Shown: positions 49,901 to 61,698 of the stretch, in pieces
Layout: each line of letters begins with the position of its first letter
How positions within the stretch are numbered: position 1 is the first letter of the stretch
NCBI RefSeq assembly: GCF_050948175.1
Contig: NC_135204.1
Coordinates: forward strand, 4,331,473 to 4,395,472
Origin: Xylocopa sonorina
Lineage: Eukaryota > Arthropoda > Insecta > Hymenoptera > Apidae
Length of the DNA: 64,000 nucleotides
Direction of reading: 5' to 3'
Program-made: the position numbers and the translations under genes
The notes under the pieces: model-generated
Seen by the model: only the letters and a program-made list of their open reading frames with translations
The model's database searches: none
What the model was told of the DNA's origin: nothing

Positions 49901-52900
49901 ACCTATTAAAGTGTAATAAAAAATGTATACAATTTGTACCAATTTAAATACATATAAATAATTATCAAGTGTGAAACCTTAAGTGATCATGGAAGTAGTT
50001 TTATCGCCAGCTTCTATTAATCAGTGCGGCGCATTCTTATATAAAATGGGTGACACACGATCGCCACATGTATCCTTGCTAATCCGACATACGATCTACA
50101 CCACAGCCGTTCACACCCGGTTATTTACCATCACGCGTCACCGCGTAGTACGTAATAATTTGCAACTGAATCGATGCGATCGTTTTTCATCCTCTTGTCG
50201 ACCAAATTGCAATTAATGGCCATTTACGCCCGACGAAAAGAAATCACAGGGACGAAGCTACATTTCTAGTATTCGCGACGACCCATTTCAATGCTGCTGC
50301 CTCTTTCTCGAATTATCACCTTGACTTACGTGTGTCAAAGTATGCATTTATGCCTGTACGATTAATTTTGTCGGTTGTCTATCCAAGCTTTTCAGACAAA
50401 AGGAACTGACTTGATACCTCATTAATATTTATTATTCTGAAATCTTATCGGTTACATTAAAAATAAATATATCACAAACAAAAATTAACGCGTTTAACAC
50501 TAAAATTACAAAAAAAAAGGAGAAGAACTACCATACAAATTATAATAAAAAAACACAAGTGATTTAAACAGGAACGAAGAACAGAAAATAAATAAATCAA
50601 GCAAACCTATTACAGCGCGCGTTAAACAGTTTCGTAACAAGTCCTTCGCACGAGAAAAGAGTCTAGAAAAAGGCGAGATATTTAACAATGTCCTATCGTA
50701 TTCTAAAGATAAGCCAGGCGACAAATTTTGCAATCTGCGCAACACTCACGCGGCCCGACACCACCCAGCGATCATTAATCAAGCTCACGATCGGCTTGTT
50801 CTAATAAATATCGAATTATATATCGCGAACGTAGGCAGTATCTCGACTTTCTATCTTCCGTATCGTTGCACCGCGTCCCAGCCGCGGATATGTTCACGAT
50901 CCTCGTAAATCCGCTCGTAAACCGTACGAAGTAGGCTGGGACGAAAACTTAAATCGATCCCTCTCGCCCATAGCCCCGGGTCAGGATCGTTTGCTTATGC
51001 AACCGCGCCGCGTCGATACTTTCGAGAACACACGGGGGCCCCCTCAGCGAGGCGCAACCCCGCAGCACGGTTAAATGCTTTCTCTCCTCGCCAGCCAACC
51101 TCCTTCACGGGATTACGACCTTGTCCCGGGCTCTCCTGTCAAGCCACTCTCGATTTCTTCCGGGCTGCCCACCAGCCAACGATCCCCGGCGTCGGCTAAT
51201 CCGTCGCGTTTTTTCTCCTACCACCGTCGTCTTTCTGCTCGCCTCGTTTCGAAAGCGAGACAAACGCGCGCCTCCGATCCGGGCATCGATATTTCACGCG
51301 CCATTGAGCGTTCCTAAATCCACGCGGCCGCCTCTGGTCAGGTTGAGCGAAATTTAATACCGCCTCGCCGACGTGAACTTGGTTTCTAACTCGATTTCCA
51401 GCGGTTTTTCATTGGCCGTGACAGGCCTTCAGCGTGGAACTGATTGGATTTGGATTAGATTTTTTGAATCTTGCGAATCACTGTTAATGGCTTCTCTATG
51501 ATTAAAATTGCCTAAGTAGTTGTTTTCGAGAGTTCTTGAAGTGGGACTTTTTGTAATGCGAAGATAGTGTTACTATGGTTCTCATCTAACGCGATTTCTG
51601 TGATAATAAGTTTTAGATTTGGTTGAATTGCTTTCTTCATTATTACCAATTTATACTATTTTTTCATGCCATCACTCTTAGTATAACAATGTCTCGGCTT
51701 CCTTTTAACTAACTATAATGGTTTCACCTTTTAATTTCGTCCAAATCTCCTACACACAAATGACCTTATATTCATAAGTGTAAATTGTGTTTAATTGTAA
51801 TTTCGTTGCGTTAAGCTTCACATTTTGTTACTCCTATATTAAAAAAATTTCCTCAAGCAGAGAAACAATATTTTCTTAGTATAGAAATGTTTAAATTAGA
51901 ATTTCAGGTTGCATTTCGTTAATATTGGAATAATATTTCCACTAATGGAAATGTAATCTGTGTTGATACAGTTATATTGGATGACCAATAAAATTGAATC
52001 TGCCGTAAAAATAAAGCACAAAGGGTGGTTAATTAATTTAAATAGGGATATTAAACATGTTATGTAAGTAATATGGACTGACCAAGTGAACGAGCATCTT
52101 ACGTATATTTAAACTGGTTCATAACAGAAATAGCTTATGATAAAAAGGCGGTTAGTATATAAACGGGTGATGCTTAAATTATTCAAATGTACGCGCGTTG
52201 ATTAAGATAATACGAAAAACAGTTTTGAATGGTCTACTTAGCAATGTAATGAATGAAGCGCGTGCAAACGAACGGTTTCGGAGTTAATCACCAGAACACA
52301 TGCAAATTGGAATTAGGTAAACGAACAAACATAACCTTGAACTCATTCTGATTTTAACCAGCAAATATTTTCAGAAACACATTGTCTTTACGTATCATTC
52401 ATTCTCTCAAAATATACTTTGTATACCATATATAATTAATAACAATTTATTTAAAAAATATATGATACAAACGTACGTAAATTGATAATTTTGTCTTATT
52501 TAAATATTCCTTTGAATTCTCTATTCTCTGATACGACCAGTTGAAATAATATTGCAAAATCTTCAGCAATTCCTCGAACACATGTTCCCTTTAATTATTA
52601 CATGCTTCACATAGCAAATCAGTATTGCACTTTTCCTTCATTTCAATTTTATCGAATAACTATATATCTAACAGCGACAAATTGCAAATTTTCGTACCAA
52701 GAATCATTAGAAAACACGTATCGTCGTTTCGCAAAGTTGAAAAGTTCGATATCGCGTCGATAAAGAAGGCCTCGACCAAAACGACGCGCGTAGACTTCGA
52801 CCCATAAAGGTATGTTAATTAGAAACGAAAGTGCACTTAACGCAGGGGACGGAAAACGGTGGTCCCGTGCGTTACGACCCAATACCGCCTAAACGAACAC

Positions 52901-53643
52901 GGATAGGCTTTTTCGCGGAATCCGCGAGCGCACGGGCGTGTACGCCGCGCGTTGCAACATTCTCCAGCCTTGAAATCGTAACCCGAACGATTCCCAGAGC
53001 CGCTCGGCTGGCTGGTGATCGCAAGGTTGCGCCAGTAATCTGGAGAATACGCCAGGATCCTTTCGAGCAAACCGGTCACGAGGACCCGCGAGGTGCATCG
53101 TGTTGCAACGTAAAGAAGGGTGCACGCGGCTGCGCATTCCGACGAAAGGGAACAAAGTGCGCCGGTTCGGCGCTAACAATATCCGCCATGCCAGACGTTC
53201 TATTAGCCGATCCATTTATTGGCAACGACTGCCACGAGTTACAGCCGCGCGTCGGCTATTGCCAAATGCAACTATGCGATCCGTTTCTAATCGTCCAGAG
53301 TCATCTATCTGTGTCACTTTTTATTTCCACTCTATTCATTATCGTCTAATCTCTTCGGGGAAACTTATAATTGCTTCTGAGAGAGAATTAACACTGCAGA
53401 TTGCGTTTTTATGTTGATACGATCGTTGAAATTGATTATGTTTTACAGGCTTGCTGTTTTGCTTGTTAAATGTTAACGATAATGTTTGAATTTGATGTAA
53501 TTAAAGTTCTACTAATTAAATTTGAAATAATTAAACTATCTTCAGTACTATATCTTATTTTCGATTGCAATAACTTCTGCAGTTACTATTTTAGATACTG
53601 TTTTTGTGTTGATAATATTATCTTTTGATGGAAGAGTTTGTAC
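47000..53643. other. No assignable gene; islands at about 47.0-47.5, 48.2-48.9, 50.7-51.4 and 52.7-53.3 kb
   Basis: Alternating AT-rich DNA and CpG-rich islands. The islands carry many overlapping frames on both strands (for example 52831-53349 plus, 172 codons, overlapped by two minus frames), so none can be preferred. 47098-47250 is homologous to 13927-14110. Confidence 0.4.
47098..47250 (+). repeat. Dispersed segment shared with 13927-14110 (copy B)
   Basis: Partner of the 13.9-kb segment, in the same orientation: ATCCTGGGCG, TGGACTCATCA, GGTTAAGTGAGAA and AGTGGCGAG line up in order. The 5' part is open over EERFILGVLMDSSIR and stops at 47164-47166. Confidence 0.5.
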
Positions 53644-54073
53644 CAGTGGTTTTCAACCAGTGTTCCGTGGACTTAGTCGCAAATCGAAAGTGTGTGATCA
53701 CATTTGAACGGTCAAATATACAAAAATTACAATCACAAAATTTTTACGAATGCGATGTTGGATTACATCAACGTAAAAGTAAAAATTAATCTTGCGTTAA
53801 GAAATAGGATCCTGTATATAAACAGCGAAAGAAGCCCATCGATCCAACGGGTCTCCAACTGTTTATGCCTAAAAACTTGAAAGAAAAACACGTGCAGACT
53901 TTGCACAGTCATTTTTCTTAACTATAAGCAGTGATTTTGAACTGCAACTGTCCACTTCGAAGAGAATAACTGATGACAAGCGTATGTATTTTATATCAAG
54001 TTAAGTAAGTGATTCGTTAAAGAAAATTGCTCGCAAAAGTATCTTGCATTCTAGAAAAGATTAGGAACCACTG
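53644..54073. mobile_element. hAT-like MITE
   Basis: The left end CAGTGGTTTTCAACCAGTG and the right end read inward, CAGTGGTTCC, match over the first eight bases (CAGTGGTT). That terminal motif is typical of hAT elements of the Charlie/MER type. Length is 430 bp with no transposase frame, so it is non-autonomous. A clean 8-bp target duplication is not visible (GTTTGTAC left, ATCTATAT right), so the element is old or one boundary is slightly off. Confidence 0.6.
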
Positions 54074-54925
54074 ATCTATATGTGTAAAAACTAAAACATA
54101 ATTAAGTTCGAATAAAAAACTCCAATGAAACGAATCTCTCTAGAAACTTTTAAACTAGTTGGATAAAAACAAATACTTAAGTATGCTTATATAAAACACT
54201 TGACCCTTCGACCTCAGAACCGTGCATTACACGATAAGTCGGATGTAAATACGAGCAACCCTCTCGTTTAATTACAGGCTGCCCTTTAACGAGTCCTCAG
54301 CAGGGATACGTGCGCTACCACGCGTCCTCGGTTCGCGAAATGCAGGCTCCACTGCGCTCGCAGCCGCAATCTCGAGCATTCCCTCGCGCTCCCTTTCTCC
54401 ACCTTCGCCCCACCGTGTACTTTTCTAAAAACTCGATCAATCTGCGAGGTAACGATCGCGAGGGGATCGAAAAGTCACGTAACCTGTAATTAACGCGCAC
54501 GAGGCTCCGCAGGCACACCAGCAGGGCCCCCATTATCGTTCAGCCACCAGCTAGACCGCTATTACTTCCTCTACCATCGGCTCTGTTTCCTTTACCGCGG
54601 GTCAAGGTCTCCCAGCGCACGCTACTATCGATGCAACGAGTTTAAAGACCCGCGGAGACCCAGGAAGCTGGTCGATGACGCGGTGCTGCAAGTCACGGTC
54701 GCGTGAAAATGCTTGATACCACGCGTTCCACGTTCCTCCCGTACTGTTACCCGTCCGCGGGACCGTGGCGGTTCTCCACTTTTAGCGTCGCCCGCGATTT
54801 CTGTTCTGCTCGATCTGAGACGCTCCCTTCGACGTTTCGCTGCGGCGCACTTGGAATTTATTCGAGAACCAGAGAAATTATATGATTTTCCTCGAATTTA
54901 TTATGTTTTCGCGTTGTTTCCTTAT
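54074..54925. other. No assignable gene; CpG-rich block 54.24-54.9 kb
   Basis: Short overlapping frames only. No domain, repeat or RNA recognised. Confidence 0.45.
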
Positions 54926-55357
54926 TTAACCAGTTAACCGTGGAATTTAGTTTCAAAAGATCAGCACAGGGTGCGGAATTAAAAACAAGCAACGACGTGT
55001 GTACACGTCGAACGCAGGGCAAATGGTGCTATTATACATTTTACCAAAAACGAGGAAGAATCACATTTTTATTCGTCAAAAAATCTAACAATTCGCTTCT
55101 GAATACGTCATTCTTACTAAAAGCTTGAGAATTGTCAAAAAATAATAAAATACATAAACTAGAAAAATTGAAGATAGCAAGAGTAAACAAGACAAATAAG
55201 AAAATAGTTTAAAAAATTTCAAGCTATATATATAAAGGGAACATGCCTCCAAATAATATTCTTATTACATTTTATTGAGATTTCGAGTTTTTGTAGTGAA
55301 TGGTAATTTTTTATTTTACACGAGGAGTGTACACGTCGAACGCACTTAACTGGTTAA
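54926..55357 (+). mobile_element. TTAA-flanked MITE, copy 1
   Basis: The element 54930-55353 (424 bp) has inverted ends CCAGTTAA... and ...TTAACTGG with TTAA outside each (54926-54929 and 55354-55357), a piggyBac-type signature. It contains the near-palindrome CGACGTGTGTACACGTCG (54993-55010) and, near the right end, GTGTACACGTCGAACGCA. A second copy lies in inverted orientation at 56347-56811. The 62-codon frame at 54940-55128 (contains RRTQGKWCYYTFYQKRGR) is partly kept in the other copy but interrupted there, and I do not recognise it. Confidence 0.8.
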
Positions 55358-56342
55358 CAGAATTCAGAAAATTAATCTTAAGCGGATAATTATGCCTTGT
55401 TTAAATAATAAGTAGTTTTCGTCTGGAAGAAATTTTATGTTGTCTGAAATTTGCGATATTGCATAATCAAATATTTTATCTATTATTTAAGGTATTGTAA
55501 AAATATATGTAATTAATATAGAACTCCAATCGTTTTATTAACTTTCTCAAAAAGGACTTGCACGTTACAAACTACTTTACAAATAACTTAGAAAACGTGT
55601 ATTTAATTTTGCTGGAATAAAATGTAAAAGACACTAACGAATTCAAACGAGACTTCAATTTAAATTATTCCCACCAACGAACGTTAAAAATCCTTTATCT
55701 GTTGTTTAAAAAAAATCGCAAACACGATGAAAATACAAAATCATAAGGAAGTGAGATTTTAGCCAATGTTTATTTTCGAACCATATCGGAAGTACATCGC
55801 ACCGTTCCGCTCTATCGGTTATAAATAAATCAGCGCGATAACGTGGAAGGCAATAACGTTCCACCAACACATGTACAACACGCCGTCAGTCAACGATCGC
55901 GCATCGCAATGACCAAGCTGAAATAACTAACCGTTCGAGCGTCAGAGCTTCGTTGGCCAGGCGCTGAACTAACAAAGGCCAGAACCACCACCCTCATTTC
56001 CATCTAGGCGAAACAGCTCTCACGATCCCCCGCTGAACACGAGCATCAACAGCTGCAACGACTTCCTATCGAGTGGCTCGGCAATCCACGAATAGAATCC
56101 CATTATCGCTGGGAATTATATTATTAATTCCCCAGCCAGATCCGTGATAGATAACGCGCTATCATCGATTGCTGGCAGATGGAACAAACTGACACGTGTC
56201 AGTGCTGTGTTCGTCGAGCTTGATTCAAATTCTAATTACCCTCTGAGAGTCCTGTAAAACTATGCTACTCGAATTACAAAGACTCTGCATTTTCTAACTG
56301 ACTATCAGAAACAATGCATTTGAGAACTTTAGTTATTATACT
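55358..56342. other. Spacer between inverted MITE copies; no gene seen
   Basis: About 1 kb of AT-rich sequence becoming richer near 55790-56200. No frame, RNA or repeat recognised. It is the loop of the inverted repeat formed by the two MITEs. Confidence 0.5.
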
Positions 56343-56815
56343 TTAACCAGTTAAGTGCGTTCGACGTGCATACTCGTCAGACCAAATCTCTACAGCTGTG
56401 CGTTTGACGTATATACTCGTCGTGTAAAAAAAAATTATCATTCACTATAAAAACTCGAAATCTGAATAAAATATAATAAGAATATTATTTGGTGGTATGT
56501 TGCCTTTATATACATAGCTTGAAATTTTGTAAACTATTTTCTTATTTTTCTTGTTTATTCTTGCTACCTTCAATTCCTCTTGTTTACGTATTTTATTATT
56601 TTTTGACAATTTTCAAGCTTCTAGTAAGAATAACGTATTCAGAAACGAATTGTTAGATTTTTTGACGAATAAAAATGTAATTCTTCCTCGTTTTTGGTAA
56701 AATGTATAATAGCACCATTTGCCCTACGTTCGACGTGTATACACGTCGTTGCTTGCGTTTAATTCCGCACCCTGTGCTGATCTTTTCAAACTAAATTCCA
56801 CAGTTAACTGGTCAA
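56343..56815 (-). mobile_element. TTAA-flanked MITE, copy 2 (inverted relative to copy 1)
   Basis: 465 bp (56347-56811) with CCAGTTAAGTGCG at the left and ...CAGTTAACTGG at the right. The left flank is TTAA; the right flank is TCAA, a one-base decay. Inside, the perfect 18-bp palindrome CGACGTGTATACACGTCG lies at 56731-56748. Related half-sites (TCGACGTGCATACTCGTC; TTGACGTATATACTCGTC) lie near the left end, a likely subterminal repeat. It is about 40 bp longer than copy 1, chiefly from an extra half-site segment near 56385-56430. Confidence 0.8.
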
Positions 56816-58148
56816 TAATTATTAACAAATATCGAAAAGAATTAGAAAGCTCGTAATCACTGAAAAGTGTGTTACTAAACGCAAAGTCAGAATCAGAAGG
56901 TTAAGCGAGCAACTGCGAGAAAGTTTGCAACGTGCTCGTCCCAGTGACAAATGTAAGACAGTCATGGTACTACAAACCTAAACCAATGCTAAACCAAGTC
57001 AAATAACAAATGATACCAACTAATCGGACAGTCATCATACAACACATCCTTACTAAAGCTATTTGATTCACCAACAACACAGAGAACAAATACTTTCTCC
57101 CACATACGCATCGCGTTCAACACAATCCCAAAGCAAGCACCGTTGCGCGGCTCCTTTCATAGCCAGAGAAGCACGTAGCCTGGAAGCGCGAAAAAAGCCG
57201 CATCGCAACCCGTCATCCCCTAGCCAGGAACGATTGGTTCCATCAGCCGTCGCCGCGGGCGTCGGCATTTTTCTCTGCAAACCATCGAGCATCGAAAGCA
57301 ACGTTTACCCCGCGAGAGCCACGTGCATCACCCCCGTTCGCTCGACCCCCCGTGAGCCGGGTTAAACGGCTCGCTTAACCTTCTGCATCGCGGCTGTTCG
57401 CGATGGATCACGTGAACCCACTCTCTTTTCATTCGCCGGTTGTCTCTGTTCAGCGTGCTCGCGCGGCAGCCGTATCATCAGCACCTCTCGAACGCCGGCT
57501 GGCATTAGCTCGCGTGGCCATAATACTGGAAGCGAGCCAGCGGGACCGGAAGCGATTAGTCAGATTACGTGATCGGAGGCACCGTTCGAGCGGAGCCGCG
57601 CTAAGCGTGCCTCTGGCTCCCCCTGCGCTCCCTACGTGTGCTACCGGTAGTCACGTATACGGGCAGGTCCAGGGATCACCGCGCCACGTCCTGGAAGTCG
57701 CGTCCTGCGGACTCGTTTCATTCGATTAAGTCGACTCGCTGGACCGGTAGCCCCGCGAGTTTATTCACATGGGATGCTGGAACGGTGGATGCGTCGCGCG
57801 GCTCCTTTTGCTCGTCCCTGCGTTAGAACTTGGCCGGGTTTGCCGCTTCTGTCACGGTACGCGCGGGTAACATCGAAAGTTCTGGTAAAACCTGGTGGCT
57901 CACGAGTCAACGCGATTCTACTGTCCCTGTTTAATTTGGAGGAATCGAATGCATACGCGTACGTTATTTGTGTCGGTTAATTGTTATTTTTTTTAAGGAG
58001 AATACCATTTGGTATTGTAGTGGACACGTGAATCTAATGGGAAAGGGAATTTAAGCAAACTTGACTGTTTGTACCTCATAAAAAATTATTTTTGTTGCAT
58101 GTTTATCAATGTCTGTAATTGAATACATTTATTTGTCAATATCTTGCT
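56816..58148. other. No assignable gene; CpG-rich block 57.06-57.96 kb
   Basis: The CpG-rich part holds overlapping plus and minus frames (57063-57980) with no recognisable domain. The motif GGTTAAGCGAG occurs at about 56902 (plus) and about 57370-57380 (minus). Confidence 0.4.
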
Positions 58149-58500
58149 GATCTATTTTGAATTATGTTAAATTGTATCTTCATTAAATATTCATAGATTT
58201 AGCATGAAAATAACATACGTAAACATAAATAGAAAATAATAATACAGAATATAAAAAAGTGTGGAAGTGTGGAGAACAAAAATCCTTTGCTTCGAATGCT
58301 AGAGTTTCAGAACATTAATGCTAGATCTATTTTGAATTGTGTTAAATCGTATCTTCATTAAATATTCGTAGATTTGGTATGAAAGTAACATACATAGACA
58401 TAAATAGAAAATAACAGTACAGAATATAAAAAAGTGTGAAAGTGTGGAGAACAAAAATTCTTTGCTTTCAATGCTAGACTTTCAGAACATTAATACAAAC
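58149..58500. repeat. Two-copy tandem duplication, period 175 bp
   Basis: GATCTATTTTGAATT starts at 58149 and 58324. The two units also share ATCTTCATTAAATATTC, ACAGAATATAAAAAAGTGTG and TTTCAGAACATTAAT. About 90% similar by eye. No coding content. Confidence 0.9.
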
Positions 58501-61377
58501 TCAAAGGTACTTTTCAAGATGGCTACCATGGGCTACGATAGTTTCATCTGTGTCATCAAAGATCCAGACGGAAGTATATACATTAATACAGAAATAATAA
58601 AACTATGAGGATGTGTGTGTATATATAGAAAAGAGCTCGCAAAATTTGTGTTCCGATCGCAGAAAATCTCGCGAGTAAAAAATTTAATAGCGCGAGGAGA
58701 AAAATGCAATCGCGATGGGATGCTGGCTCGACCAGGTAATTCAACAGCTAACTGTAGTTCTGAACGAACCCTGATTGTGAATGATCGAGTAACTGTGTCC
58801 GATCGATGCGAAGAGCACTGCGGAGGAAGTTGCCGGCTAAACAAATGATCGTGTGCATTAGAAACGACTGCATAGAAAATTAGGTGAAAATGAACGATCA
58901 GTTGGGAATTCTGATCCATAGAAAAATATACTTGCACGTTTTTCTTCGCGTGAATTCGAAGCGAAACGACTCTCGTCGTTCATTTTGATCGAGAACTTCA
59001 TTTACAGTCCTCGCGTAAGATATCTTCTCTGAAAACGTTGCGAACATCGAATTTATCATTTTTCAAAAATACTTCTTAACATGGAAAGTCGTATCACATT
59101 GCACTTAAAGGAAGTAAAAAGTTCAAGTGTTAAGTATATTGTTACAATAAAGATGGCAATAACGCGTTAAAATTTATCGACGTTTAAGCTCGCATGAAGT
59201 AGTTCAATGACATCTCTGGGGACGTTTTATGGGAGCATTAACAGCGATATTTTGATAAAAGAGAGAAGTCCACCTATTAAAACGTACGTGGCTTCAATTA
59301 ACCGAATCGAATAAAATTCCATTTATCTAGCATCTCAGGCCATAACAAGCACTTGTTTAATCAATTTCGCGTAGATAAAGTTCTGCTTATGTGTAAAGTT
59401 CCACCTGTTCCCTTTCTCGTTTCATCTGATAGGCCTGAACTTAACAGGTGCTCTCGCAAATAGAAGCAAGAGTAATAGGTGGATGAACTGTAGCTCCGCG
59501 GAAGGTAGTAAAGATATCCAGCTAGTGGCCTTAAACGATCTAACTAGCCGGCTGCAGTTATACCAAAGCAATTAGATTAACCAGCACAGGATGCAATACC
59601 TTCTCTGTTTAACAACTTTTATCATCGGCAGACTAGTTTTAAAGTTCTAATTAACAGTCCTCGTACACCTGCGGAGGACGATTAATACACGTGAGACGCG
59701 ATGATAGTAAACTATCGGAATTCTATTAATTTTCTGTAAACGATCCCCGATTCGCTGTCGTTCCTCATTTTTTTTCAGATTTCAAGCGGAAGAAAGAAAG
59801 CTTTTAGCGATAATTACAATTTATGTGAAGACCTGAACGCACAAGGAATGCTTTCGTTTTACTTCAAACAGGAAGTACATTCTTATACCCCTCTATCCTA
59901 TCCTCTAAATTAATCGCATATTTTAATTCGTAATGTAATTGCTTGGACTATAGAAAATATAGAACATCGAGTTGCGCTGTCCTCTTTTTCAAAATTATTC
60001 TCTACTTGTTCATTGTTTTAGGAACGAGCAATTTGTACGTGAAAATAAGAACACGATATGAAAAATACGATGTTTAAAAGAAACCATTGAAAAGTAGTAT
60101 TTACAATATCTTCAATCTTATTTTGAAATGCCACGCGTTTAGTTCCCCGTGAAATGAAGAGTGCAGGCTGTTAAAGTAAATTGAAAAATACGTTTCGCCC
60201 AGTAGCACCGATCTATTTCTCTCATCTGGTACCCAACCACGGTCGGTAACATCCTTTCACAGGCCTAAGTGACCACTTTCCTGGCGGTAGACCGGCAGTG
60301 ACGCCAGAGGAACGCAATCAGAGATGACTGCGAAATTACAGGGTGCCAAGTGCGACAGAAGTGCAGTTGCATTGCCACGCTGCTGACCCGTTTCCCTCGA
60401 TCGCCATTCAAAAGAAATCTTTCGGTCGGTACAGCTGGTCCCGGCTAGAAATTGGAGCATGCGCGGCATATGTTCAAATTCTATAAATGTTTGTTCTGCG
60501 ATTCGAATCAATTTTTGTACAGAAAATACTTTAAATCAATTCTCCACGATTGTAGTAAATAAAATATACATTTAAAGATACTTTCATGTATTTTTGATCA
60601 AATGAATTGTCCTTCCTCTTGTGCTATATATACAATAATTATTACAAAAATAAAAGACAATCATGCTCTCCCGTAATCTTTAATCTATCCAATGCGTCAT
60701 TCCATAAATTACAAGGTGACATAAATATGCAACAATCCCCTATGATTAACATTCGCGAGTTACGCTAAGAAGCATCGTGCAATTAATGAAACCAGTTTTT
60801 TACAAACTTGATTAGAGATATAATTACACCTTTCACAGATAAATTCGCTCTTTGGATGGCGATCGACAGTATAATTGGTCGAGGCGTCCAATCGATAAAT
60901 AGGAAGTAGATGAATAGATATACTGATACAATCGTGGTATAGTTGTTGATAAATAACTCGACTAATTTAAATATATGCAAAGAGTGTGCTACACTCTGGT
61001 CAAGTAGATCTCGTACTGTTCTGTCCAAGCAATCAGGGGTTAACGTACCTAATAACACGGAGTTCTTGCCCCTTCAGAGCTGACAGTCGACGAAAGTGTG
61101 TAAGAAATTACCAAAGTAAGCAAAAATGATCGACATGAAAGAGAAAAGGCAAAATGTAAGGTAAAGTAAAGGCAAAAAAAGAAACAGAAGCTGATTTAAG
61201 AAAAGAAAAACTAGTTAAATACTCTATGCTCTTGCTTTTGTAATTAATAGTTACAATTTTGCGATACAATATTACAAAATCGTACGAAAACCAGGGAGAA
61301 ACGAAGGTACAGTAATATTCAAACTGTGCAGTTTGCAGATACGTGCAGAGTACAAATGCGATAAGTGTAGCTGAACC
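58501..61377. other. No assignable gene
   Basis: AT-rich with short frames (58533-58937 minus, 60257-60511 minus) that have no recognised family. No RNA gene or repeat seen. Confidence 0.45.
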
Positions 61378-61698
61378 TTAAACCGGTAGTATACGCGTGC
61401 GTTCTTCCATCGCGCTGCATCCAGCAAATACCTTGTACATAAATTTACAGAAACTGCGTGCGAACCAATGGGAGACGCAGGAGAAACAATACTTGCAACA
61501 TTTGTGATTCCTCGCGGTGTTCCCGCGTTCGCAGCCACTATTGCAACCATGTTTACAAGCGGGAGACTTTCGCGCGGGTATCCTCCGCTTCACCCTCAGT
61601 CTCACGTTGTTCCCCATTGTATCGTTCTCTTTGTTCCGCTGCACGTGACGCGGGAAGTCCATGTTCGCGTTCTCCCATTTGCCGTCCTTCTCAAACAA
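61378..61698 (-). CDS. Coding-like minus-strand frame, possible exon, unassigned
   Basis: 106 codons with purine-nonpyrimidine codon texture. It includes KDGKWENANMDFPRHVQRNK, a basic run RVKRRIPARK and a Cys cluster (CKHGCNSGCERG, CCKYCFSC). A second minus-strand frame (61272-61550) overlaps it, also looks coding-like, and runs to a donor-like ACAAG|GTATTT. Only one can be real. No signal peptide and no family recognised. It lies far upstream of the recognised CABIT exons on the same strand and could in principle be an upstream exon, but nothing connects them. Confidence 0.22.
   Translation of the reverse strand: MFEKDGKWENANMDFPRHVQRNKENDTMGNNVRLRVKRRIPARKSPACKHGCNSGCERGNTARNHKCCKYCFSCVSHWFARSFCKFMYKVFAGCSAMEERTRILPV

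Noticed and set aside
52831..53349. 172-codon plus ORF
   Set aside because: Overlapped by two minus frames of similar length in CpG-rich DNA. No domain, and the hydrophobic C-terminus comes from the AT-rich edge.
54940..55128. 62-codon ORF inside MITE copy 1 as a gene
   Set aside because: It lies wholly inside the MITE and the second copy carries a stop and other changes in the same frame. No family recognised.
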